Shown here piece after piece: positions 36,945-49,300 of a stretch of DNA of 64,000 bases (position 1 is its first letter; the number at the start of each line of letters is the position of its first letter). The stretch is taken from the NCBI RefSeq assembly GCF_000004825.1, contig NW_008805067.1, forward strand, positions 310,001-374,000. Reading direction: 5' to 3'. The translations under genes and the position numbers were made by a program. Source of the DNA: Heterostelium album PN500. Lineage: Eukaryota; Evosea; Eumycetozoa; Acytosteliales; Acytosteliaceae. Under the pieces are notes generated by a model. It was given only the letters and a program-made list of their open reading frames with translations. It did not search any database and had not been told where the DNA came from.

Positions 36945-38701
36945 CAAAGCTATATCATCATTTGGTCCAAATCAATCAATTTTCATATTAATTATTCTAT
37001 TTTTTGATTTTTATATCAAGTCTTAACATTAAAATGTAAATAATAATCATAATTGCAATTCATAAATAAAATAAAAAAGAAAATAGAATCAAGTTTTAAA
37101 TATTCCATTTAAAAATGCTAAAACCAGGAGTTTTCGAAAATTAAAAAAATAATGATACCCATTGTTTGTTTGATTGCATCTGCAAAAATCATGATTAATT
37201 TTATTTTGATTTTTCTTTTTTTTTTTTTATTTTTATTTTTGATATTTATATATATTTTGTCCTCCTCAAAAAATAAGAAATCAATTTATAACTTTATTCT
37301 TTATATATATTATTTATTTCTCTATTCTAAAGACAAAAAAAATAGATGTAAGTTTATTGATTTTATATAAATCTTAATTTAAACTAAGATTTAAGATCAT
37401 TTGACGCTACACAACAATCATTTATTTTCATTAGTTCGTTCAATCAATCAATCAATCACAATCAGTAATCAATCGAAACACAATCAACAATCATCGGAAA
37501 TTTATGAAGGAAAATCACCAACTTATTCATTAAATAGAGACACCAAAGTTTTCGCAATAGAGCACTCTTTGATGATTGATTTATCATATAGTATATAAAT
37601 AGTAGTGAATGGACCTGCTTGGTGCCAACAATAAATTTATTTTCCTTTTTCAAAAAGACAAAAAAAAAAAAAAACTAAGAAAAAAAAAAAACCACCACCC
37701 AATTTGTTTTAAAAAAAATATAATATATTTATTTCTCAGTCAGTACTACTACTATAAAACCTGTCATCACACTAAAAAACAAAACAGAATTAAATAATAC
37801 TCATCATTCATTTTATAATATTATTTTTAATTGGTAAAATTTGAAAAAATAAGAATAATTAAATAATAACAACAATAACAATAATAATCTAAAAACAAAC
37901 AACAACACAAAAAAATAAACTAAAAAAAAACAAAACAAAACAATAAAAAAACAAAACACTACCCACACACAACAAAACAAAACAAAACAACAATAATAAT
38001 AATAGTAATCAAACACCAAACACCAAAACAAAATATAAATATATATAAATTAAAAATATTATATTACAAAAAAATAAACTAAACAAAAAAAAAAAGACAC
38101 AGTCAATAAAAAAAAATTACAAAAAGAATATTTTATTTATTTACATCAATATCATCAGAGAATAATACAATCTAATGTCGATTTTGACAAAAATAGATAC
38201 ATATTAGATAACTTAGATTGACAATAACATTTTATTTTAATCGATTTTACATTGATTGTCACTGTTTATTCATTCTTCATTTAGTTTAGTTATTTTGTTT
38301 TGTTTTGTTTTGTTTAGTTTTGTTTAATAGTTATTTATTGCTATGCTTATTATTTCATAATCCAACAACCAACCTTAAAAAATCATTTAAAAATATAAAT
38401 ATATATAAACTAACTTAAACTATCTCTCTCTTTCTCACACACTCTACAAACAACTTAATAATCAATCAATTAACAGTAAAATAAAAAAACAAGTCAGTGA
38501 ATATTGATCGATCGAAAGTTATATAGATAGATTAGATTGGATTCACTACTACCAGTAGATCTTGCTTATCATTGAACCACTTTTGTTAAAAAAGGGGAGA
38601 ATTAACAGTGACTGCAAGATTAAGAGTACTCTATTGTATATAGTATTTTAAATCAACAAACCAAACAAACACATCAACAACCACCACCATCACCACAAAA
38701 C
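36945..38701. other. Long AT-rich 5' flank of med25
   Basis: A/T tracts, a (CAAT)n tract near 37440-37460, and CAAAACA-rich DNA near 37900-38000. The short frames here are AT-driven and were not called. It probably holds the promoter and 5' UTR of the Mediator gene. Confidence 0.5.
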
Positions 38702-41700
38702 ATGTCAACAGTGACTACACTACCAATACAGTATACCAGTCACACTGGTATTCCACCTCAGAGTTCGTATTCAACCAATACCAACATTCCGAATACAAAC
38801 ATGGTTGTTGAGCAGATCAATCATTCATTGGATCAACAGCAACAACAACAACAACAACAACAACCATCATTACCGCAGCAACCACAACCACAACAACAAC
38901 AGTGGTTCGATATCAATATTGAAGGAATCAATGGAAACAATAATAACAATAACCATGCCAACGGAAATAGTAACAACCAAAACAACCAAAACAACGGTAA
39001 TGGTCTTTCACAGGAGATGTATTTCAATAATGTCAACAACAACAATGCGACACTCTCGGCAAACAATGCACTGCAGTCACCTGCAGACACCAAGAAAACA
39101 AAACAAGTCATATTTATTATGGACACAACTGCAATGATGTCTCACTTTTTCCCAACTTTAAAATCAACTTATCTGGATCCTTTAAAAGCCTCATTAGAAT
39201 CATCGACTGTATGTTACTTTTTTAATTAATCAATCAATTCATTCAATCAAAAAGTCAATAAGTAAATCATAATCATAACCATACATCATCATCAACATAA
39301 TCATATCTTATACAAAAAAAAAAGATAATATACTCCACACACTCTCGCTTCACTCCTTTAAACAAAAATTATGCTGAAGCGAGAAGGAGGTCGAGAATTC
39401 CCAAAAACAAAAAAAAAAAAAGGAGATTAATGTGGAGAGATTATTTTGTTGTTTGTTTTTTTTTTTTTGTGTGTTGGCAGCAACAACAAATTTGTTTAAC
39501 GACCAAACAACACAACAACCTACATCATGACAATCGAGATTTTTGATTTTTGTCACCAGAACCAAACCCCCACACCACACTTTCAACTCCAATTGTCGTG
39601 GTGGTTTTGCACAAAAATGTGTTTTGTTTTTTTTTTTTTTTACAAACCACAAATTATAAAATTTATTTCATGACAAATCTCACCCACCATCATAAGTGCA
39701 AAAATGGTTTAAACAAAAATAATGAATGAATTGATGATAAATGAATCGACATACCTACCTTACTGACAATTTACAAATTTCATTTCTATCGTCCTGCAGG
39801 ATATGAATATAGACTATGGATTGATATTCTTTAGAGATTATCCGCCATATGCAGACTACATTGTCAATCCATCAGAGTTGACAAACAACCTGACCAAACT
39901 CTTTAATTGCATGGTCAATACCAAGTTTGTTGGCGGTGGATTCACCAATGGCAATGCAGTAGCAGAAGGTCTGTGTTCGGCACTTCGCATCAGCTCCAGA
40001 AAGAGTGCTGATGAGAAGAGTTTTATTTTAATCTCCAACAGCCAGCCAAGAATTTCACCTTGTAAACTTTGTAATCTTGGAGATTGTTATAGACACATTG
40101 ATGAATGTATACAAGTAAGTTTGTTTGCAAATATACTATGATAACAACTCAGTCAATGACCATTTTATTAATATTATTATTACTTTATTCTATTTTTTTT
40201 AGCAAAAGATAATGTTGTCTTTTATATGTCCTCAAAAGAATCAATTCACAAAGAACATATCAGAGAGAAATGGTTATGAATTCGAGGATTTGACTATTGA
40301 ATCTAACCCAAACTTTGTTCGACTAAGAGGACTGCCCTATTTCAATATAAATCATACAAATCAGTTGCCGGCAAATCACAACAATAATAATGTCGCTGAT
40401 CAAGCACAACAACAACTGCTGTTGTCACCTCCCATTCATTCAAATGGACCAACAACCAATCTAAATACTTTGGCCAATAATAATACCAATAATAATACTA
40501 ACAATAATAGTAATACAACACTGCCATCGCAACAACCACAACCAACACAACAGCTAGCAAATCAACAGGTATTACAACAAACACCAAACAACAACAACAA
40601 CAATAGTAACAATATTACTCCATTGGTAAATGGAACAAACAATAACAATAACACTGCACAGAAACTTCCAAATGGTTTAATGTCACCGAGTCTCAATACA
40701 ACGAATCCACTAAATGGCTATCTAAGTCCAAGTATTTCAAACAATACAGTTGTAAATTCTCCGTCGATCACCTCTCCCTCTACACCTAGTTTACAAAACA
40801 ATCTTAACAATATCAATAACCAACAACAACAACATCTATCAAGTAACCAAACAACACCGGCCATGCCAAGCCATACCAATAATAATAATAATAATAGTAA
40901 TGTTGGTAATGGTGTTCCTCCAAATGCAGAGGTTATTGATATTACTCAATCTACGCCTTCAATTGTTCCATCCTTACAATCCCCACAATCAAACCAACAA
41001 ACACCAGTTCATCAACACCAACAACAACCACAACAACAATTTCCAAACTATCTTCCACAACCGCCACCACCAAATATACAAATGGGTGGCAGTCCTAATC
41101 ATTTAATTCCACAACCACCTGCAAACACTAATAATAATAATAATAACAATCAGCTTCATACTCCTACCAACATTAATGTAGAAAGTTCACCGCAACAACC
41201 CAATCAGATTCCACCACAGATACAAAACCATCTTTCACCAAATGTCACTCACCCATCATCACCCTATGTAAACTACAACAACAACAACAACACAAACAAC
41301 AATACAAATAATAATACTTTTGTAAACAATAATAATGTACAGAATAATAATGTTATCAACAATCCTAACAACAATATTAATACACAAGGATTGCAATCAC
41401 CTCCTCACCCACAACAACAACAACAAATGGTTGCCAAACAGGCACCAATGACACATGCCAAACCACCTTCTCAATCACCTTCGCCACTGATAAACAAACA
41501 AATGACTCAAATGAATCCCAATCAATATAATATGCTTAATGGACAACAACAACCACAAGCATCTCAAATTCAACAACAACAGCAGAACCAACCAAACCAA
41601 CAACAACAACAAGCAACACAAGCTTTACAAAACGGACAGAGACCGCCACCACCCAATAACATGCAAAGACAATTGTCATCACAAGCATTCTCACAACCAT

Positions 41701-44030
41701 CGCCAGCAACTCCACCCATTGCCAACACAATCAACAATGCCTCTGCGGTTGCAGGCTCTGCCAACAACATCAACTCTTCGCCACCCGGTCAACAACATGC
41801 TAATCCCAATAACTTTGTACAGCAACAACAACAAAAGAAACCTGATATCGTATGGTCTGGCTCGCTTGGCTTCAACGACATGTCGAAACCACTGCCGTTT
41901 GCACACGTCGCCGCCACTGTGCTGCGCAACACCATTGAGAATATCAACCCTTGCATCGGTTGGCCTGAAACACTCGTCATTAGCGGAATTATGACTGAAC
42001 ACAACAATGAAATGTTGATGCATCACATGAAGAATGCAATTCAACTTGGATTTAGTCGTCAGCAGAGTATGCAAAACGTTGCCGGCATGGATGATGAATA
42101 CATCAAATTCGTAAAGAAGCTACACGACGAAAAGAGTTTGGCAATCGTCGAACTGCCCGGAAAAACAATGTTCTTATCGTGTCTCGATAACATTCTCAAG
42201 GGATTCCTGCTACCAGAGTTTGTGTTGAAGCCACATGCACAACCGCCACCACTCCAACAGCAGAATCCTCAGGCTCTCAACCACTCGGCACCAAACACAC
42301 CCAACTCACCGCTACCCAACACGCCAACAACCAACCACAACGTTGGAATGATGAACACCTCTCCCAATGCACCAAGAAGCACCAGTCTACCGAATGTGAA
42401 TCCACAGTTCAAACCGGCAATCGCCGTCAATGGAATGGTTCCACAACAGGCAATGGTAGCCAAGCAGGCACCGCAGCAGCAGCAGATGGTCAATCAATAT
42501 CAAACAGCACCTCAATCAACACAAACCACTCCAAACAACATGATGAGTCCACAACAACCAAACAACATTCAACAGAACCAACCACCCCAAAGAGCTCAGT
42601 CGTTTGGTGCTCCAGGTGGTGTTGGTGTTGCACAGCCAATCCACAACAACAACAAACCACCACTGCAGCAACCAAACTCGCAGCAGCAACAAGTACCACA
42701 ACAACAACAACAACCAACAGCAATGAGTATCCAACAACAAAATCAACAAATGTTACAAACACTACAACAGCAACAACAAAAGATAGTTGGTCAATCTCAA
42801 CCACCACAACAACAGCTTGTCAATCAACAACAAAATATGGTTGGTTTACAACAACAACAACAACCAAACAACATGCAACAACAAAACAATCAAACTCAAC
42901 AAACTCAACAACCACAACAATTCAATCAACAACAACAACAAAACAACATACAACAACAACAAAACCTATATAATCAACAACAAAATCTACAGCAACAGGG
43001 ACAGTTCCACAACCCACAACAACAACAACAACAATTTAATCAACTTCAAAACCAAATGCATCCAAACATTCAACAAGGACAAACCAACTTTATTCCAAAT
43101 CAACCTCAGAATCTTCAAAACATACAACAAAACCTTCAGAACATTCAACAACAACAGAACCTGCAAAACAACCAACAACAGCAATCAAACAATATGGTTC
43201 CACAACAACCCAACCAAAACAATATGATGCAACAACCAAACAACCTCCAACCCCAGTTCCAACAATATCAACAGAATCAACAGATGTTCAATAATAATCC
43301 TCAAATGATAAACAATATTCAACAAAGACCAATGGTTGCCGGACAAATGATAAACAATATGCAGCCACGACCAATGGGTGCCGGACAACAATCACCTCTA
43401 CAAGTCAATAATAACATGATGCAACCTCAACAACAAGTAAACAACATACAACAACAAAATAATATGCAACAACAACAACAAAACAATATGATACAACCTC
43501 AACAACAAAATAACAATATGATGCAACAACAACAACAACCAGCTCAACAACAAAATAACATGATGCAATATCAAAATAACATGCAACAACCAAATAATTT
43601 ACAACAACAACAACAACAATTCAATCAACAACAAAATAATAATATGATGCAACAACCAAATAATTTACAACAACAACAATTTAACCAACAACAACAACCT
43701 ATTTATCAACAAACGATGCAACCTAACAATATGATGCAACAGATTGCAATGCAGGCAGGTACTGCACAACAACCGATCAATCTTAACATGAATGTAGTTC
43801 CGACCTATCAACAACCAATGACACAACAAAATATGTATACAAACCAACAAAACACACAATCACAATCACCAGTACCAGTGCCCTCGCCCATCCCTGTACC
43901 TTCGCCAATACCAGTTCCCTCACCCAGTAACGCTATCAATGTAGATTCCGACGACCAAACCAACATCAAACGATCAAAACGTGGAACATCGTCAGCCGGC
44001 AAACAAACTTCAAAAAAAGGAAAGAAATAA
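38702..44030 (+). CDS. med25: Mediator complex subunit 25
   Basis: Three exons (38702-39208, 39800-40114, 40203-44030) encode 1,549 residues. After a Gln/Asn-rich start comes the Med25 vWA domain (about 138-315): VIFIMDTTAMMSHFFPTLKS, FRDYPPYADYIV and FVGGGFTNGNAVAEGLCSAL match the family pattern, including its degenerate metal site. A 500-residue Asn/Gln/Pro/Thr-rich linker follows. A second folded block starts VWSGSLGF (about 823) and runs to KGFLLPEF, in the position and pattern of the Med25 ACID/PTOV activator-binding domain. The last 550 residues are mostly polyGln/Asn, then a PVPSPIPVPSP repeat and a basic tail (KRSKRGTSSAGKQTSKKGKK). In Mediator, Med25 links activators to RNA polymerase II. 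It is roughly twice the length of the human protein because of low-complexity inserts. Intron 1 is unusually long (591 bp). Confidence 0.88.
39343..39384 (+). other. Inverted repeat in med25 intron 1
   Basis: TCTCGCTTCA (39343-39352) and TGAAGCGAGA (39375-39384) are perfect 10-bp complements around a 22-base loop, in an intron that is otherwise A/T tracts. It could be an RNA hairpin in the intron. Confidence 0.4.
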
Positions 44031-44287
44031 TAAATAAAATCAATTTATTTATATTATTAAATGAACTTAATCATCAATATAATATACATTTATTCGCTCA
44101 TACTTTTATAACTATGAACTAAATAGTAATCGTACTTTGTCTATTTATATCTTTACTTTTGCACTTTTTAATGAAATGAATGAACAGTGGTATAACTAAA
44201 TATCATCTGCATTTATATCATTCATTTTTAGATCTAGTGTGCACTCTTGTTTGTTTTATATATACATTTGATATGAATTGAATTCCT

Positions 44288-44687
44288 CTAATATTTAAAC
44301 TGCCACTCTGCTCTACACATAGGACATTGTTGTTGACTGTTTGAATTTAACCATTTTAAAATACAATGCATATGAAATGCATGATTACATACTCCCCACA
44401 CTATATTTATAAATATATTTTAATGATTTAATTAGTAATGAAGATATCGATGATAACTTGAATCGTTTTTTTTGTTTGATTTGCTATTATTTACCTGGAG
44501 GACAGTTATCACCTGGGAACTTGCAATCTACACAGCAACCATCGAATGCCATTCTACAAATACCACAACTCTCCTCATTGACATCCCAATGCCAAGATGA
44601 TACTGTATGCCATCTACAAAATAATTAATCAAACTAATAACAAGAATTGGTAATTAAATGATCATACCTTTTAATAGTTACTTTCAT
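44288..44687 (-). CDS. anapc11: Anaphase-promoting complex subunit 11 (RING-H2)
   Basis: Three small exons (44687-44668, 44613-44495, 44400-44288) join at GT-AG sites to 83 residues, matching the about 84-residue family length. The protein starts MKVTIKRWHTVSSWHWDV, then [40 protein letters not shown] and CPMCRAEWQF. All RING-H2 zinc ligands and the extra APC11 cysteines (CCVDC) are in place. It is the catalytic RING subunit of the APC/C, recruiting ubiquitin-charged E2 with the cullin-like Apc2 to drive mitotic exit. It is convergent with med25 (258 bp between stops). The exons are too short to show as ordinary long frames. Confidence 0.95.
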
Positions 44688-46352
44688 AGTTGTTTTACAT
44701 GTAGTAAGTAACTTTAGTATAAATAAATTAAATGATCAAAAATTGATTACTTTTTTTGTTTTTTTGTTTTCGTTTGTTTTGGAAAAAACATTCCTATCAA
44801 AGTCTTTTGATTTATTTATTTTTAAACAAAATTAATACTCATGCGTAGTTCTTTATTTTTTATGCAGTACAAAAAACCAGTTATCAAATCAATAGAAACT
44901 TTTTTATTGAATATTTCATATGTTTGCGAAATCTTATAAACACTACCCAACAAAACTGGTTCTCTTATTTAAATAATTTTAGGTAATATGAACATTTCTA
45001 TGTGTAACCAATGAATGGTTTGTTTTTTTGAATCAATCAAAATTGTAAAAGGTTGATTTCTTTGGAGAACAACTGGATTTGGGAAGGAGTGACTGATGTA
45101 AAGTCACAGCAAAAATAAAATAAAAATAATAATCAAAAAAAAAAACAATTTTTTCTATTTTTTTTTTTTCATTTTTTTTTCATTTTTTTAAAAGTTCAAT
45201 TTTTTTAATTTTATTTAATTTTTTAATAGTTTTTTTGTTTTCGCTTTGAATTACTCGGCTTCAGGTTTGGCTAACAACTCAACTTAACATTGATCAAATA
45301 AATCTTTTTTTTATTTTAATATTTTTCCTTTATAGTTAATAGTTCACCAACACCTACAATATTCATTTTCATTTATCTTTTAATAATAAAAAAAGTATAA
45401 CATTGTTGTAGTTGTGTTTGTCGGCTAAACTAAACAAAACATCATCTTTCTATTCTATTTTTTTTTTCCTATCTTTCTCTCTTTCTATAATTATATTATT
45501 ATTTATAATAATTAGTAATTATCTAAACAAACAAACAAATCTAATCTTATTATCAAAACCTTAAATAGAAACTCAAACTTTTTATTTTTAAATCAAAATA
45601 AAACAAAACAAACTTTAAACTTTTAACAACAAACTAGTTTATTTGTTTTTTTTTTATTTATTTTTGTTTGTTTTTTTGGTATTAAGATTTCAATTGAATT
45701 AAAAAAAAAAACAAATTACGTTCAATTCAATTCATTATTCTCTCTTATCAACACACACTCTCATACTCATTGTCTAAAGTAACAAGTTTATAATTTGTTA
45801 CTACTTCCGTCATCTCTTTTTATTTTTCCTCGCACTCGCTTTCAACAAAAAACATAAGAAATTTTAAAATAAACATTGTTTTTTTTTTTTTTTTAGGTTT
45901 ATAAACATTAGCAAGTTGTTGTTGTTGTAACTATATATTATTACATCTTTTACAACTAACTCTTTTTAATCTTAAAAAAACAAACTAAAACACCTCAACT
46001 TTATTTTACTTTTTTGTTTTTTTTTATTATTTATTCTTAATAAACAAAGTTTAAACTAGTAAATAATCTATATATTTAATATTATAATATAATTTTTCAC
46101 ATTATATATTTATATATATTTTATAGATATTAATCTTCTTTTTTCTCATTTTCATTACTATTTTTTTTTGCAAATTTTTTGTTTTTTCATTTTTTTTTTT
46201 GTTAATTTTTTTGTCGTCGTTTTTTGTTCGCCAAATCAAAATCAAAATCAAAAACAACTCATCAACATCAACATCATCGTTTATTCACACTAATATTTAA
46301 CTGTCACTCCTCTCACTTTACTTTACATATACACACACTTTCGTCATAAATA
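44688..46352. other. Divergent promoter interval, AT-rich
   Basis: Separates anapc11 (minus) from the VIT-vWA-eIF4G gene (plus). Long T tracts. A T-rich tract ending in AG near 45895 could be a 5'-UTR splice acceptor, but this is not shown. No coding frame or RNA gene was recognised. Confidence 0.5.
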
Positions 46353-49300
46353 ATGTACTCTGCATTGTGGAAGAAAAATGGAGATCAAATACATCCATCT
46401 TTTATGTCGGTGAATGCGCGTGTCGTCGACTTGGCCGCACAGCTCGTTTTCAAGAAGACCTATAGCAACATCGGAAAGGCGTTCGGTGTCGGTCAGTCCG
46501 ATGAAGCAACCTTCAAGGCGCACTTGAACACTTCACTCGGTGTGCTCACTGGTTTTGAGATTCGTCTCGACGGCAAGAAGATCTCTGCCGAAGTAACCAA
46601 CCTCGGCGAGGCACTCAAGCAGCTCGACAGTCACACTGCCGCCAACATTGCCAAGGAAGCCAACACCCAAGATCCCTACCTCGAAGAGGACTTCTTCATG
46701 TGTCGTCTTACCAACCTCGTTCAGTATCAGGAGCTCGAAGTCATCATCACCTACGTAACAGAGATGTCGATGCAAGGTGAATACTTATATATGGTATTCC
46801 CAACTTCACTTTCACAGACTGAAGAGGAACAAGCAAACAACAGCAGCAACAATATAAATATTAAACCAACCGAACAAATACAACAACAACAACAATCGAT
46901 TTTAAACAACAGCAGTAACAACAACAATAGTAGTATAAAGCAGGGACTTTCAATTAAGTTGGATTTGGAAATGCCATCGTCTATTGTTGAGATTAAATCA
47001 CCGTCACATCCCGATCAAATTATTACAAAGATCGGAAAGAATGGTGAAGATTCGAATTTTGGCTCCGTCGAGTACGAGGATACCCGTCCCATTGATGCCG
47101 CCAATCAGAACGATTTGACCATTTTGGTCAAGTTGAAAGATCCACATGAACCAGCCGGTTTCATCGAGAGAAATCAAGACGGTTCACATGCTTTAATGTT
47201 AGTTTTCTACCCACGTCTCTCTAATAATAATAACACCACACAACAATCACCATCCACACCAACCACACAACCAACTATCGATTTGGCAACTACAAGTTTC
47301 GCAGCTGCCGTACAGCAACAACAACTACTACAAGCGCCATCCTCACCACTTCCAACCAGCGGAAGTAACACTCCACAAAAGGTATACCCATTGGCAACCA
47401 GCACCCAAGAGATGGAGTTGATTTTCTTGGTCGATTGTTCCGAGTCTATGGCCGGTTACAATTTAAATCACGCAAAGAAGGGTCTGCATTTGTTCTGTCA
47501 CTCACTGCCAAAGTCCACCTTCTTCAATATCATTTCATTCGGTTCCACCTTTAAGAAGTTGTTTGCCAAGTCCATGCAATACGGTGGTGAAAACTTGGAA
47601 GCTGCCACCCAATACATCAAGAATCTCAAGTCAGAGTCTGGTGAGACCAACCTTCTTGCCCCACTCCAAGACATCTACAACGCTCCAGCCGTGCGTCCAC
47701 GTAAGATCTTTATCCTCACCGACGGAGGTGTCTCCAACGTTGGTCCAATCGTAGAGTTGGTTCGTCAAAACGCTGACAACACCTCTGTTTTCCCAATTGG
47801 TATGGGTGAATTTGGTAGCAGACAATTGGTATGTAACCTGCGAGAAATAATTGAAATCTTACTGTTTTCGAATAACTTACTAATCATATTATTATGAATG
47901 ATCTTTTAATAGGTTGATGTTGTCGCTAATGCAGGTTGTGGTGTTGCCGAGTTGGCAATTGAGAATGAAACCATTGAGAATAAGGTAATGAGACAGTTGA
48001 AGCGTGCTTTACAACCAGCTTATACCAACATTAGAATCGACTGGGGAACCATGTCCAGCAAGATGCAAGCTCCAAGAGATTTGAGAACTTTGTTTGATGG
48101 AGATCGTCTTACCGTTTTCAATATCTTGAGCAAGGACGAAAAGTTCAATGGTACCGTCAAGTTGTTGGCCAACGGACCAAACGGACCCGTTTCCTTCCAG
48201 ATCCAAATCAAGGGTGACGACGTCAAGCAAGGTGATATGATTCATTGTTTGGCTGCCTACACTTTGATTTCCGACTTGCAATATCAATTGTTGGATACCA
48301 CCGATCCAGCCGAGTCTGACCGTCTCACCAAGCGTATTGTTGAGCTCGGTATCAAATATGGATTGGCTACCAACTACACTTCTTTCTTGGCTGCCGACGA
48401 CAAGGATTCACCATTGCCACACAACGTTTTGTCAGAGAGTGCCATGATTTCACTTCGTGGTTCTGCCAGCGGTATCCCAACCAACATGAACCAACACCAC
48501 ACAACCGCTCAACCACAACAACAACAACAACAAGCATCAACTATCTCACCATTGAGACAACTCTCTTCAACATCACCACCTTTCACCCCATCCACTTCCA
48601 ACCTCTCACCATCAGCACCATCGTTCACTCCTTCCACTCCACTCTCGAAATCAACTCTCAAGTTTAACTCACCAGAGTTTGTTCCAAAGAGTTTGCAAGG
48701 AGGTCACCCATCAATTCCATTTACCATTCCAGCTAAACTCGCACCAACTACCACTCCAGCTCCAGTTGCTGCTACCCCAACTCCAGCTCCAGCCACTACC
48801 ACTACTCCAGTTGCTGCTGCTACCTCAACTCCAGTTGCTGCCACCACTCCAGCTCCAGTCACTTCTACACCAACTCCTGCTCCAGCTGTCACCACCCCAG
48901 CTCCAATTGAAGCTACTCCAACTCCTGCCCCAGCTGCTGTTACTCCAGCTCCAGCTGCTGTCACACCAACTCCAGCACCAGTTGAAGCTACACCAACTCC
49001 AGCTCCAGCTGCTGTCACACCAGCTCCAGTTGTTGCCACACCAACCCCAACACCAGCTCCAGCTTCACCATCAAAGGATAATGCTTCAGTCGCCCCAACT
49101 ACCTCAACTACCACCCCAGCTCCAGCTCCATCAACTACTGCTGCCCAACCACCAGCTAAAGCTGTTGCTCCAGCTGCCGATTCACAAGCCTCAAAGATTG
49201 CTGCTGCTATCCAAGCCGGTTTGTCTCAATTCGGTATGGTTTCCAACCCAACCACCTCGACCGCGCCACCAGCCAACATTGCCGCTGCCAACTCTGTCTC

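Noticed and set aside
37152-37797. Short plus-strand frames rich in Phe/Ile/Lys before med25
   Set aside because: Composition matches A/T tracts; no start context or splice partner.
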